Below the pieces are notes generated by a model, which saw only the letters and a program-made list of their open reading frames with translations, was not told the origin of the DNA and made no database searches. A stretch of 64,000 nucleotides of DNA from Guadua angustifolia (lineage: Eukaryota; Streptophyta; Magnoliopsida; Poales; Poaceae): positions 1 through 64,000 of the forward strand of contig JAYEVE010001397.1 in assembly GCA_036346375.1 (NCBI GenBank), in the 5' to 3' direction. This document shows, piece after piece, positions 32,676-44,690 of the stretch. Both the position numbers and the translations under genes were made by a program. The number at the start of each line of letters is the position of its first letter. Positions within the stretch are counted from its first letter, which is position 1.

Positions 32676-34733
32676 ATGGCGCAACCTCTTCCTTCTTCCG
32701 TGACGAGGCGGGGCGGATTTTCTCGCCAAGATGGCACCCGAGGCTCCCTCGCCTTCGCTAGGGACCCTCGTCTTGAGTTCTTGACAGGAGATCATCGTCT
32801 TCGCCTAGGGGCTTTTGGCGTGCTTGGTGCCGCCATTCTCCGAATTCTTTCTCACTATCCTTCACTTCTACAAGATCCATCATCTCCATCTCTCCCCCAA
32901 CTCCATCGTCCTTCTCTCCACCTTCGCCCACCTCTGCGAGATGTTCGTGGAGGTGATGCCCAATCTTCCTCTCTTCGCTATTTCTTCGCCTGCGGCTCAC
33001 GATCTCTGGAGTCGTGGGGGCTGCCACTCCGTCTCTGACGGGTTGGCTTCGCTACATTCCTTCAACCAAGATCCAGCTGGAAGGCGTGGCGCGGCTGGCC
33101 CACGCTCGTTGGCGGCAAAGAGTCGACCTCTTTGGGGTGCCACGCCTTGGGCGAAATCTGCGGCAACGGAGCTCGCTTATCGAGGCAGCGAGCCGGCAAT
33201 GGCGGCTGCATCGACCGGTTCGCGGGGTGCGGCTGATTGGGCTGGTAGTCCGGGACCGTGGTTGGAGAATCGGCCCCTCGTCGTCGTGCATACTGCATGG
33301 CGGTATCTGAGGACAACGACATAGCAGCGCGCGTGCAGGCGGTGAGTCTGTTGCTCTTCTTTAGAACGCATATTCTTCTTTGCGGTCACCACCAACTAAT
33401 ATTCCTGTCTTGTTTTTTTTGTACCAGGTGAGGGAAATCTGGATGGTCCTGCCATCTCCAGATGGCTATCCATTTGCTCCCTTGATGCCGAAGCGGCTGA
33501 ACTTCCGCCGAGGCCCGACCGCTCTGTGATCTGGAGTTCGCGAGTGCCTCCCGGATATCAATCGTTCGGCGATGGACTCCACCGGTCGCCGTGGTACCCG
33601 ACCCTTGCCTTAGTGATTAAGGACGGCCGGGCCAATAGCCGGAGCGCGAACAAGCAACGTCGCTCCGGACACCCGGCGCGGACCCAAAGGGCTGCACAGG
33701 GCCAAACTCTGCCGCCACCGTCTCGCTTCGCCCGGCCGCATGAGCGGCATCTTCATCGGCGGCGACACCGTCTCCTCCTCGGCGGCCGTTGCCTGCAGCG
33801 TCGACTCCTACGACGCCTTGACTCGGCTCAAACTCCACCGACGCCAACTCTGGCGGCGCCGATTCCAACAGCTGCTGGAGCCCGCCTAAGCGGGCTTGTG
33901 GTCCCACCACCTCCTTCAACTTCAAGTCGCCCAGTGACTTGCCAAGATGCCCAGACCGCGAGACATCCATGGCGCCAACAGAGCCGCAGCGGGGACTTCT
34001 GATTCTGCTCAAAGCGGCTCGGCTCCGGAGCAGCCGGTGGGCGTCGTTGAGCAGCCTGCTCCTCCGCCCGATCGTCCTCGCCGCCCACGCCACCGACTTG
34101 AACGTGCTACTTGCGAGCTTGGGAAGTGCTCACTGACGCGAACACTCTCCTGCGGTAGCCACCAGTAGAAAGCCCATGTGGCGCAACAAGTGGCGGCGTT
34201 CGAGGGAGCCGAGAGGAAAGAAGCGCGGTAGCCCAAGAGAGACCACAGGGCAACCTTGCTCGCCCGCCAGGAGGCCGAGGCAGGAGGAGGAGGAGGAGGA
34301 GGCGGCATGTATTGCACAACCTCGCGACCATGCTCCGGCCATCCTACCGGCGCATGGCGAGGGTCCTGAAGCCGCTGGGAGTGGATCTTCGTGAGCCGCT
34401 CGAGCCCATAGCGATGATGATCCTGCGCATCACTCGGATCCTTCTGGCGCTCTCCGGCCTACCAGCTGACATGGCCGCCCGCTCCGTCCAGGAAGGACAG
34501 CAGGTCGCTAGGGCCACCGCGACCTTCGTCTTTGGCGTGCTCGCTGACCGCGATGCCGCCTTCAACCCAATGACCGTCGTGGATGGCATTGAGAGCGAGC
34601 CCGGTAGCGCAGCGTGCGTGCGAGGCGCAAGCACGTCGTCGACATGATGGCGGCGGAGGCCCCGACCTTGGCGTGGTGGCAGCGGGCCGAGGCGAAGAAG
34701 GGCGATGGGGGCATCAAGTGCATGCGACAATGA
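32676..34733 (+). pseudogene. Antisense ORF of the gypsy element (putative gypsy-type transposon domain, PF04195-like)
   Basis: A plus-strand TATA box (TCTATATATATACGAG, about 32568) precedes ATG at 32676 (MAQPLPSSVTRRGGFS). After frameshifts the translation contains LRLGAFGVLGAAILR, HHLHLSPNSIVLLSTFAHLCE and FVEVMPNLPLFA, resembling the gypsy-type transposon domain of unknown function common in grass genomes. A likely intron (about 33340-33427, polypyrimidine tract then CAG) separates a second part with a Glu-rich run (34284-34304) and MHNLATMLRPSYRRMARVLK; the frame closes with a stop at 34731-34733. Function is unknown. It lies opposite in strand to gag-pol of the same element. Confidence 0.6.
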
Positions 34734-35054
34734 TGGCGGGAACTGCTTCTTCTATTTTCTTTGTTTTGTCTTGTTCTTGTTTTTTTGTATGCTAGAACAA
34801 TCTTAGCAATTGTAATGAAGTTGGCATTCTCTGGTTTTACCTACGCATGTTTGCCTGTTCACATTTTGGTTATGCTTGCTCAACTCAACCGTCGGGCGAT
34901 CAGCCCCCAGCCTTGTCACGATGCGAACCTAAGCACTTAGGTTAGGTCGATACTTAGGCACTTTTTGAATGATTGCAATAGCGTGAACAAAGATTACGCG
35001 GAACATGCAGGATGTAGACAAGCAAAGTCCTAAGTCTTTGCGCAAAGGTGTCAC
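34734..35054. other. 3' flank of the antisense ORF
   Basis: TTTTGT-rich stretch like a plant 3' untranslated region (34740-34800), then element spacer. No further coding signal. Confidence 0.35.
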
Positions 35055-35057
35055 TAA

Positions 35058-35673
35058 GGGTGCGTTTGGTTGGAGGACGAGATTGGATGGGATATGGCCA
35101 TCCAGGTCTGGATGGGATGGAGTCATCCAGGTGGCTGTTTGGTTGGATGGATGGGATGAGTCAGTTTTTTGTTTTGTTGGATGGATGAGGATGGATAGGA
35201 TGAGCCAGTTTTTTGTTTGGTTGGATGAATGATGAGGATAGATGGTTTGTTAATTCTAACAGGGAGAAAAAAAAATCTTTTTTAAAATTTTGAAATGAAA
35301 AAAATAAACCGACTATAGCTTTAAAAATTTTTAGAAAATAAACAAAAATACCAAAAAAAAAAATTCACAGCAGGCGCTTACTGATTACTCGTGACCTTTG
35401 TAGCTACTACACTAATCGAGCCGGTGAGATTGAGCGAGAGCTCACTGCTCGGGACCAAAACCCTTAACCAAGCCCGAGCTAAGTGAGGATTATGAAGCCT
35501 GGATGAGCTCATCCCACCAAATTGCTAGGATCCATTCATCCAGCATCTTTCAAGTATATTCTCTTTTCTTGGATATCCTCATCCATCCTTGCCCTTGAAC
35601 CAAACAAATGGATGAGTGAAAAACATGGATAGGGCCATCCCATCCACCCTATGCCCTTGAACCAAACACACCC
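35058..35673. mobile_element. PIF/Harbinger MITE (616 bp)
   Basis: Ends GGGTGCGTTTGGTTGGAGG and the inverse of GGGTGTGTTTGGTTCAAGG are terminal inverted repeats, flanked by TAA on both sides (35055-35057 and 35674-35676), the 3-bp duplication of Harbinger elements. GGATGGATGGGATGA-like repeats fill both arms. No transposase is encoded. It sits in the spacer of the gypsy element. Confidence 0.88.
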
Positions 35674-36020
35674 TAACTCCTGCCATTTTGGAACTTATAT
35701 CCTTATGATCTCTTGGAATCGACCTTGGCGTTCCACAACAAGGAAGCAAGCTCCGGGAGGCGGTGTCGAGCTTCGGCTCGCGGTGGCGACCAGTGATGCC
35801 ATGAAACTAACTGAGGGTGTCTTGAGCAGCGTTTGAGTCAAGTGCCACACTCGCACTCCGGTCACCCGTCCTTGCGATGCAAGCGTTGGGCATTTTCTAT
35901 TATCAATGAGGAGCCATCGAGTTATCGGGGCGATGTGACCACGCATAACTCAACCCAGCAGAGTGCGGATACAAAAGATAAGTCGGATCTGCTAGGCGAG
36001 CAACTTATCTTTGCTATAAA
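35674..36020 (-). other. Gypsy spacer, left of the 3.1-kb insertion
   Basis: This stretch is continuous with 39167-39836 once the insertion is removed. It contains AGCAGCGTTTGAGTCAAGTG and nearby blocks (35825-35865) that recur as AGCAGCGTTTGAGCCACCAT at 39568-39605, so the spacer holds a diverged direct repeat. Confidence 0.45.
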
Positions 36021-36629
36021 CCACTTGTAGAGATTAGGATGCGCCTAGAGGGGGTGAATAGGCGTTTATAAAATTCAATCGCTCACTAAACAATTAAGCT
36101 CTAATACACCCTAAGACAAAACCTAATCAAAGATATATGCGGAAGCGATAAATAGGTTTTGACAATTAAAGCCCTAAATCAACTAGGCTCACTGGTGCAC
36201 TAACTAAATTAAGTCTCTACACTAGAATTGCTAAATTGGACAATCAATTAATACTAAGCAATTCTAATTACAATCAAGCAGTTGAATAATATACAATAAA
36301 TGTAAATACTTGAAAGTAAAAGAGACAACCGATATTTTTCATGTGGTGTTAGGAGACTTGCGGTCTCCCTAGTCCACGTTGAGGCAAGCCCAACCACTTG
36401 GACCGGCTCCGCTTGAGCACCGCCTCTTTTCACTAGTCGTGATTTTTCACGCTTGCGTGAGGCTCAACCCGAACCTTCACAAAATTGCCGGGCTTCTCAC
36501 ACCTTGAGGCTCCAAGCACTACGCCTCGCCCGTCTAGGAGTCGACAACCTCCAAGAGTAACAAGCCGCTCCTTGGCTTGAACTTCACCGAGCACAACAGA
36601 ATCGCTCGGTGATCACCAAGTGCAACACA

Positions 36630-37935
36630 TGCACAAGGCCTCCCTCAAGTGCAACACATGCACAAGAGGCTCTCAAACCACTCCCTAATTGCAACACATG
36701 CAATTAGTGCTCACTATAAGCTCAAGAAGCAAAGGAGGAGAGCAACACTTGCACACACCTCCCACACAACAACACCTGCCCAAGCCCCCCAAGGGTCTAT
36801 TTATACCCACCAAGAAAACTAGCCGTTGGGGGCTTTTTTGGTGACGACTTGAGGCGGTACTACCAGCCCTCTAAGGGCCGGTAGTATCGCCCTCAGAGCC
36901 AACGGTCGGCTAACGGTCATTTTCCCGGTACTACCGCCCTCTGAGGCGCGGTAGTACCGACTTTCTTGACTACTGGCTCCTCGAGCCAGTAGTGGGACTC
37001 GGCCTCCTGAAAACCACTTCCTCTGGAATAAAGCTACCGGTGGCTAATACCCGGTAGTACCGCACTTACGGTACTACCGCCCACAACGCCCGGTAGTGCC
37101 GGCCTCAGGAGAAACTCAAAAATCAACTCCGAAAAACATTTCTCCAAAATCCAAAGCTATTCTTTGAGCCACAAAGATGATCAACACATGATCATACACA
37201 CGTGCAAAACACATTTGCACCAACTTAACCCATGCTCAAAGAATTTCAACCAAATTGCAAAAACACATTTTGCAACCAACTCAAGATCTATTCGCAAAAC
37301 GTATTAAGCAAATCAAACTCGAGTTTATGAGATTAATCCCCTAGCCATGTGAAGGTCAACACGAGACCAGTCAACTTGCCAACACCGTTGCAAGCCCTAC
37401 TCACATGCTCTCGGGATTAGGACTCATAAATCTCGGTTTATTCGCTATGAACTTGCAAATAACACAATAAACATATTTCATGCTTGAGCTCTACTCTTTG
37501 CAACACATGCAAAAGTCTAGCTCCAAGCAACTCCATAAACATCAAATCAGAGTGCATGAACTCTCTAATTGCAACACATGCAATTCTCTAGTTCCATGCA
37601 ACCACAAATCAAATTTACACACTAAAACCAAAACCAACCGTATGAGCTCTCTACTTGCAACACATGCAAGCCTCTAGCTCCATACAAACACACAAACACC
37701 AAATCGTGCTTGAGCTCTCTCCTTTTGCAACACATGCAAAACTTAGCTCCAAGCAAACACATATTTTAGAAAGATTGTTTTGTAAACAAAACATAAAGCT
37801 TCAACATTTGCAACACATGCAAAAGTGAACTTCACGCAAAAGCCAACGCATTAGCTTATCCTATTTGCAACACATGCAAATCAAAGCATAAACCAATAAC
37901 AACCAAGCATAAGCTTAACACATTCGCAACACATG
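36630..37935. repeat. Dispersed minisatellite, core GCAACACATGCA
   Basis: About ten copies of GCAACACATGCA, most extended to TTGCAACACATGCAAA, occur at irregular intervals (for example 36633, 36651, 36690, 37500, 37570, 37657, 37729, 37808, 37869), usually followed by a CTCTAGCTCCAAGCAA-like phrase. Confidence 0.85.
36850..37105. repeat. Palindromic GGTACTACC / GGTAGTACC cluster
   Basis: CGGTACTACCGCCC and its inverse GCGGTAGTACCG alternate seven or more times, and can fold into hairpins. Similar palindromic promoter-region arrays occur in long-LTR elements of grasses; here they lie 0.8 kb from the left end of the 3.1-kb element. Confidence 0.7.
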
Positions 37936-39836
37936 CCAAATGGTTAACTCTTATGCAAAAATCAAATCAAATGATTTGAGCTTGAGTGAACAGCAGTTGA
38001 GATCACCAACACATGATGAAGCTCAAACTAGGAGACAACCCCTCTTAATAATGCGGCGATAAAACTTAGACTCAAAGACTACAAAGTTCTTAGCCTATCT
38101 AGTTATACCTTCGCGGCCTTGCATAAGCAATCCCCTTTGGGGTCTTTATGATCTTCACTCATTTGCTCCCCCGGGATCATCGCTCGACTCCTTCTTCTTT
38201 ATCATCTCATCCATCTTTGGACCTAACTCAATCAAAACTCATAAAACTTGTTAGTCCAAGATGCATGGTTGTCTCAATTATCTCTTGCACTCCATTAACA
38301 CATAATGGATGCCTTTAGATCAATTGAGCACAACCTAAATCAATTTGAATGATTTAAATGTGTCTTAAGTACAATATTGCAACGCATGCTTCATTATACT
38401 TAAGAGCTATTCATTTGTCCTTAATTAATCAAGGAACACCATCAACACATGATGAAATGTTCTTTAATGATTAACAAGACAAATGAACTCAATTTAAATT
38501 TTCACTTAAATTGATATGAGTATATATTGACTACACAAGTTTTCATATACTCATGTTGATGAAAAGTAATGATCCATTATATGTAAACTATATGGAAATG
38601 ATCATTACTCTTAAGTCATCAACTATAGAATAAACCCCACATGTATATGTGCATAATTAAATATGATTGACTTGGATATAATATGCACATATTCAATTTG
38701 ATCACATTGGAGTATATCCTATATTACCATGAGTATACTATAACTAGGCAATAAAATATATACTCAGGAATTTAGTTTCTTTGTCTTGATCCTTATATGT
38801 GTCAATAAGGAATCAATCAATACAAAGAGACTTTCAAGTTAAACTACAAACTCCCCCTAAGTATATGCATCCATGTAATATATGGATTGAGAAACATGAT
38901 GCACATTTTGTGGTTAATATAATGGGGACATTCATATTTTAACTTGAATCCAAAGTATGCAATTAATACTAGAATGAATACACATACATACCTTGGGTTT
39001 TCCATTTTTCAATGCGATGAGACAAATCAAGGATATTCTAAATAAACGGGTTAGTCTCGATATAGGATTTGTCATTAATAACAAAATCACATTAATGGAT
39101 AATCACAATATTAGATTTATCATTAACACCAAAACCATAACTAATGAAGGTTGAACTTACACCACTGGGCGACTAGTCTCCAGGCTGATCACGGAAGCCA
39201 ACATTGGCGAAGCGAGGCATAGTCGCCACTGCTTTCGCCCGGCCGCGAACACGATTGCCCGCCCGAACCGCCTGAGCCGCCTTGGATATTTGAGCTAGGC
39301 GGCGCTCGGCACTTCATCTGCGATTGCGCGCATAGCTCTTGAAAGCACAAGTAGGCGTTCACATAAAGCATCGAGAAACATATTTGAAGAACATAAGTTC
39401 TTGCGTGAGTATGTCATGGTTCCTTTCTTTGGAGCTTAGGCCCTTGTGACTCGGGACTAGCCCGCGGCGCTGCGTGGCATGGGAAGCGAGTTCGAGGAGT
39501 GGTATCGAACTTGCGGTGCTTTCATGATGATAGCGGGCCGTGCCAGCGAGCTAACGAGGTGTGCAAGCAGCGTTTGAGCCACCATGCCACACTCCGCTCA
39601 CGGTGCGCTTGTCGCGCCTGCGGCGCTAATGCGGGTGTTTCCGCATATCAACAAGGAGCGGCCAAACCGTCGAGAACCCATGACAACTCGCGAAGGCTAT
39701 CCACGGGGGACAAGCAAGGAGAATAAGCGAAGCCTTTAAGGCAAACAACTTTCTTGACCGCGATGAGTCGCCCGATCGGCCAAGGAAAACTCACCCACAC
39801 AACCAATCAAAGCGAACCACCGGGGACTTACAGCTT

Positions 39837-42800
39837 TTAGGGGTAAAACTTTCGCAACAGCTCCACGTTGAAGGAGTTGGCCAGCTATTGATCGTCCTCA
39901 GTGGCCACCTTGAAGGGGCCCTCCCACCGGGGAGACAGTTTGTGGAGCCCGGCATGCGCCTGAATTCTGCGCAAAACTAGGTCACCTACTGCCAGTGTTC
40001 TCTCGCAGACCCGGGTGGCATGGTACCGCTGAGACTTTCTTTGGTGCAGGAGGCGCGCGCAAGGCCGCTGATCGCGCACTTCCTCGAAGGTTGACATCTT
40101 CTCATGGTGGTCTTCTTGTCCTTCCTCATTTGAGCGCCGAGGCAGCGGTGAGTCGAATGACAGCCTCGGACGGGGGCGGTTTGACGCCCGTGGACCGGGA
40201 AGAAGGGTGTTTCGCTAGTCGCCCGACTAGGTGTGGTTCGGAGCGACCATAGAACAGCCGGGAGTTCTTCCGTCCATCGCGCCCCCACTTATGGAGCCGA
40301 TCGAATGCTCTGGTCTTCAAGCCTCTCAACACCGGCCTGTTGGCTGCGCTCGGCAGCCATTGCACTTGGGATGGGCCACGAAGCAAAAGCATACCTTGGT
40401 GCCCATCTCGTCGAGAACTCCGGGAAGGCAGCGTTGGTGAATTGAGTGCCGTTATCGGTGATGATGCGTTAAGCGACTCCAGCGGGTAAAGATCCGTGGA
40501 TGAACTTGATAACAGCGGAAGCCGTGATGGCACGTCTTGCCGACCCGACCCACTTGGTGAATTTGCCGATGGCGGCGAGCAGTGGGTGAAGCCCCGTGGC
40601 GTGCGAGGCGGGCCGGATATCGACCCCCAAACCGCGAGCGGCCAAGAGGCGGGATGGTTCTTGAGCTTAGTGGTGGGTTGGATTGCTGGCGAAGAATTGG
40701 CATGCCGCATCTCCTCGCGGCTTCGCAAGCATCACGGAGGCGATAGCCTAATAAAATCCTTGGCGGGCAGCTTTGTTGATAAGCGTCCGGCCGGGACATA
40801 TGGTTCCGCACATGCCTCCATGGATATCGGAGAGAGCGGGGTGCTCCCTCTTCCAGTGATGCACTTGATGAGAATTCGTTTACTGCTCGGCGGTATAGGT
40901 CCCCACCTACGAGCATAGCACTTGGCCTTGCGTGCAATCTTCTGGTGAGGCATCATCGTCGGGGATCACTTTCGGTCTCGCGGGAAGGCTAGGATAGGAT
41001 CTATCCACCGACCTTCCCGGCGAAGTGGCGATCACACGGTGATCGCCCGGGTACTCCGCTTGGCCCGGGTGCGCATCGGCGGCACCGCCGCCTTCCTCTG
41101 GACCGGAAATGTGGGTTGGTCTTGCTGCCTACCCTCCTTGACTTGGAGGTCGCGACAGCCGCACCGCCCTCCTCGCCTGGATCGAAGGCACGGCGGCACG
41201 CAACTGGCCATCCCGCTTTGGCCCGGGGCGGCGACAGACGGTCCGTGATAGTCTTTCTTCAAAGATCTGGCCGGAGCGAGAGGTTCTTGAGGGCGCGAGC
41301 TGCGAGGCCCATCCGCCGGATGGTTGTCGCGTTGAGGATATGGATGTATCCAGTCCTTGAAGTGGCGCTCCATCTTCTAACCTCGCCAAGGAGGCGGCCA
41401 TAATAGGGTCGAGTATTGAAATTCCTTCCGCTTGGTTGATGACCAGCAGAAGTCGCATGCTGACTTGCGGCCGGGCGCCTTCTGCCGAGACGCACGACGC
41501 TCTGCCAGCAGGCCCTCATATTCAACAATGTTGTTGGTGGCCTTGAAGTCGAGGGCGACCACGTACTGGAGGGTGTCACCGGTCGGGGAGACCAGGACAA
41601 CCCCAGCCCCTGCGCCTTCGAGCCTAAAGGAGCCGTCGAAAAACAAGGTCCAGGAGGAAGGCGCGGGTGCTTCTTCAGCTTCAGGAGCAGCAGGAGTCCA
41701 TTCGGCAACAAACTTCGCCAACTTCTGGCTCTTGATGGCGGTGCGGGGTACAAACTTGAGACAGAATTCCCCCAGCTCCACTGACCATTTGGCGATAAGG
41801 CCTTCTGCTTCCCGGTTGTGAAGGATCTCGCAAGGGTGGCGGATGACCACCGTGACTTCTCGCCCTTGAAAATAGTGCGCTGACTAGCACGGACGCCACC
41901 GGGACAGCATACAACATCTTCGCACTTGCGGGTATCTAGTCTCGCCTGCGTGTAGTACCTTCTGGCGGCGTAGTAGACCGACTTAGGCGCCTTCCCTCTC
42001 GCCACTAGTGGCGCTCACTAAGCAAAGTGGCGGCGATATCTGAGAGCAATAGTTCACTGAGGCGGCTAATGCTGGCGAGGAGAGAGTATCTTCAAGTCTT
42101 GAATGCTCGTTGAGCCTCTTGATCCACTGAAGTGGTTCGTCTTCTTGACTGACTTGAAAAGGCGAGGCTTCTTTCTCCCGGCGATAAATCGCCGAGGGAG
42201 GCGAGCGACCAACCGAACCTTTGCACCTTTTGAGCAGAGCCGCGGCTTCATGTGCTCAATAGCTGCTATCTTGTCGGGGTTGGCCTCAATGCCCGCTTTG
42301 GACATGAGGAACCCTAGCGACTTCCAGGAGAACACGCCGAATACGCATTTTTCAGGGTTGAGCTTCAGGCAATTCTTTCGGAGGTTGGCAAAGGTCTCCT
42401 CCGGGTCCTCAATTAGTTCTTCGCTCTTTTTCACTTTTACGACCGGTCGCCGAGCGAACACCTCAAGATTGCGGCCTATCTCGTGGGACGGAAAGTAATA
42501 TACATGGCGCATTGGTAAGTAGAACCCGGCAGATTTTTAACCCAAAAGCCATCGATATAACAATAACGCCCATGGGTGTTACAAAGCGGTTTTCTCTTCG
42601 TCTTCGCCGCCATGCTAATCGATGGTACCCAGTACGCATCCGTAAAGCACAACAGCTCACATCCGCCGTCGAGTCGGCGATGAGATCGACAGCGGCATAG
42701 GGTGCAGGATCCCAGGCGAAGCTTTATTGAGGTCGGTGAAATCGGCGACATCCGCCACTTCCCGTTGGACTTCTTGACAAGCACAGGGGGTTGGCAAGCC

Positions 42801-44285
42801 ACTCTCGGTGAAGACTTCCCGAGCGATCCTGCGTGCGGCGGCTTCTACCTCCTCCCGAATGGCGTCTTGCCGCTCGAGTGCTTAGCGCCGGACCTTCTGG
42901 CGGACTGGGCGCACCACGGGGAGAGTTGCCAGTCGGTGCTCAATCACCTCCCTGGGGACCCCAGTCATATCGGACGGTTGCTAGGCAAACACGTCGGAAT
43001 TAGACCGGAGGAAGGTGATGAGCGCGTCTTCCTATTTGGCGTTGAGGCTGGTGCCAATGAAGACGGACTTCCTGGGCTCGCCCTCACTCAGGGAGACCAC
43101 CTTTACCTCGCCGGCCGAGCCGGGCGAGGCGCGGGTCTGCGCCTGAGGGGCTCCCGGAAAGGTGGCATCAGCCGACTTCACGGTAGTGGCACCGCGAGTC
43201 GATGCTGCGGCAAGGCGGCGCAAAGCCTCGGCCTATCCACCGGATGATTATGGGGCCACCAGGCCCTGGCATCTTCACCACCATGTATCCATAGTGGGTT
43301 GCCGCCATGAACTTGGCCAACGCCGGTCGGCCAAGTATGGCGTTGTACGGGAGGTCGAAATCGGCGACTCCGAAGTCGACCAGCTCCGTACGGTAGTTGC
43401 TTTCCTCCCCGAAAGTGACGAGGAGGCGCACCTGGCCCAGGGGGACCATGCCACCCGGGAGCTCTGCCAGTAGAAAGAAGGGTCGGCGCGACTCTGGTTC
43501 GACACTGAGCGCCAGAGAATGCCTCGGCGACAGGGAGGTTGATGGAGCTCCTCTCGTCCATCGAGATCGCTGCGGAAGCTTCACATTACGGATCGTGGGA
43601 GACCACGATCGGAAGGTGACCTATGCTGGCGGTGCTTTCAGGGTGGTCAGCCCGACTGAAGGTGATCGGCTCCTCCGACCACTTCAGCATCCAACACACC
43701 CCTGAACTCGACGTCGTAGCGCAGACTTCCCTCCTCAACCGTTTATAGGGAGCGTTGGAGGGGTAGGTGGATGAGCCACCATGAATGTCACGCATACAGC
43801 GTGATCCGCTGGCTGGCGGCCGCGGTGGCGGGTCTTTTCTTGAGTGCGTCATCGTGAGGCGGCGCTCCTGAGCCATTGCCGACCATCTTACTCACAACTG
43901 GCAACCGGTCAGTCGTGGTGTTGATCTGTGGATTAGGCGAAGGCTCGCGCTCCTTCTCCTTACGGCGGTCGTTCCTCCGTATGGGCGGTCACCTGCTTGC
44001 CGGCCTCGGCGGTCATCCGCACGATGGCCGTGGCGGTCATCCTGCCGATCCACGGCGGTCGCTTCCGTGGCGGGCGTCTCCACGCTTCGCTTCGGCTGAC
44101 GAGACCGCTGGTCTCAACCGCCTCGTGCTTCGCGCCTTCTTGCTTGGCGGGGCCCCTCGAGTCCGGGTTCATCCGCTGCGTCCCTCGCGGCGCTAAAACA
44201 CGGCCCTCGAGAACTCGCCACCGTACGCGCCTTGCGCCCGAGAGAAGAGCTCGGAGGTGGTGGCAATGTCGCGGGTCGCCATCTT
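39837..44285 (-). pseudogene. Gypsy gag-pol remnant, copy 1
   Basis: Minus strand, N to C: gag C-terminal part (44285 to about 43600), retropepsin-linked region with YNAILGRPALAKFMA (about 43300-43370), reverse transcriptase (about 42800-42060, LKLNPEKCVFGV then GIEANPDKI), connection and RNase H (about 41850-41400, FVPRTAIKSQK, LFFDGSF), integrase (about 41370-39840; ITDNGTQF at about 40440, WTEELPAVLWSLRTTPSRAT at about 40240-40285, C-terminal GDLVLRRIQ and LSPRWEGPFKV). The order RT-RH-INT identifies Ty3-gypsy. The reverse transcriptase catalytic motif is lost (EVFARRPVVK). Many frameshifts and stops are present; the terminal stop is at 39837-39839. Confidence 0.85.
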
Positions 44286-44690
44286 TTCCCGCATCTTGCG
44301 GATGTGATGTATGTGGTGTAATATGTAATGTGAGTTGATTCTGAACTGGATATGTTGTGATGTAATCTGAGTTGAATTATGAAATGCATGTAATTTGTAA
44401 TTTACTTGTGATGTATCTCTATAATATGCTTGTTTCAGATGGCACGGCTAGCAATTCCTGAGACTAGTCAATAAATAGAAAATATTTTATTAATACAAAA
44501 TACACATCAGAGACGGTTTATAATTAGAAACATCGTCTGTGATATCACATAAATCATACATAGTTTGGAAACCGTCTGTAATGTAGTGTTACATCACTGA
44601 CATATGATTATAGGTGGTTTTTTGAATCATTTGTGATGACGGTTTCGAACCATCTGTGATATTATAATGTGTAGTATTGGCAGTTGACGG
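44286..44690. repeat. CACTA-type subterminal array beside the gypsy truncation
   Basis: GAGACGGTTTATAATTAGAAACATCGTCTGTGATAT and related motifs (44510-44660) alternate in orientation, ending in GTGTAGTATTG (about 44667-44677), a weak match to an inverted CACTA terminus. The AT-rich lead (44300-44450) repeats GATGTAATxTGAGTTGA. It is duplicated at 62558-62940. Confidence 0.5.

Larger units (their letters stand above)
36026..39161. mobile_element. 3.1-kb TG...CA element with 5-bp duplication (probable long solo LTR)
   Basis: It starts TGTAGAGATTAGGATGCG and ends TTGAACTTACA; CCACT flanks both sides (36021-36025 and 39162-39166). Ends and duplication size are those of an LTR retrotransposon, and no second LTR, polymerase or gag frame lies inside, so a solo LTR is the simplest reading. 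The opening GCGCCTAGAGGGGGTGAATAGG is a phrase I associate with repeats common in grasses. Inside are palindromic GGTACTACCGC motifs (36850-37105), a minisatellite of TTGCAACACATGCAA (36630-37930) and a 3' half with ACTCCCCCTAAG. A Sirevirus-type copia LTR is possible but unproven; strand is undetermined. Confidence 0.7.
31227..44285 (-). mobile_element. Tat-like Ty3-gypsy retrotransposon, 5'-truncated, with nested insertions
   Basis: Read on the minus strand: gag C-terminus and pol (44285 to 39837), a spacer, an ORF in antisense orientation (32676-34733, plus strand), then the 3' LTR (32382 to 31227). An extra antisense ORF between pol and the 3' LTR is a known trait of the Tat lineage of plant gypsy elements (for example Grande). 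The spacer is split by a 3.1-kb insertion (36026-39161) and a Harbinger MITE (35058-35673). The 5' LTR, primer-binding site and N-terminal gag are missing: gypsy homology ends near 44285 against unrelated DNA. Confidence 0.7.

Noticed and set aside
31227..32737. Reading the LTR on the plus strand with the TATA box at 32568 as its promoter
   Set aside because: The R/U5-like blocks and the terminal ACGCCAACA only make sense on the minus strand, the same strand as gag-pol; the plus-strand TATA fits the antisense ORF.
33526..34093. 158-codon frames on both strands as separate genes
   Set aside because: They overlap the antisense gypsy ORF and reflect its frameshifts and GC content.
36630..37935. 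CRISPR-like array from the regularly recurring GCAACACATGCA
   Set aside because: Spacing is irregular, the core is only 12 bp, and the context is a plant transposon.
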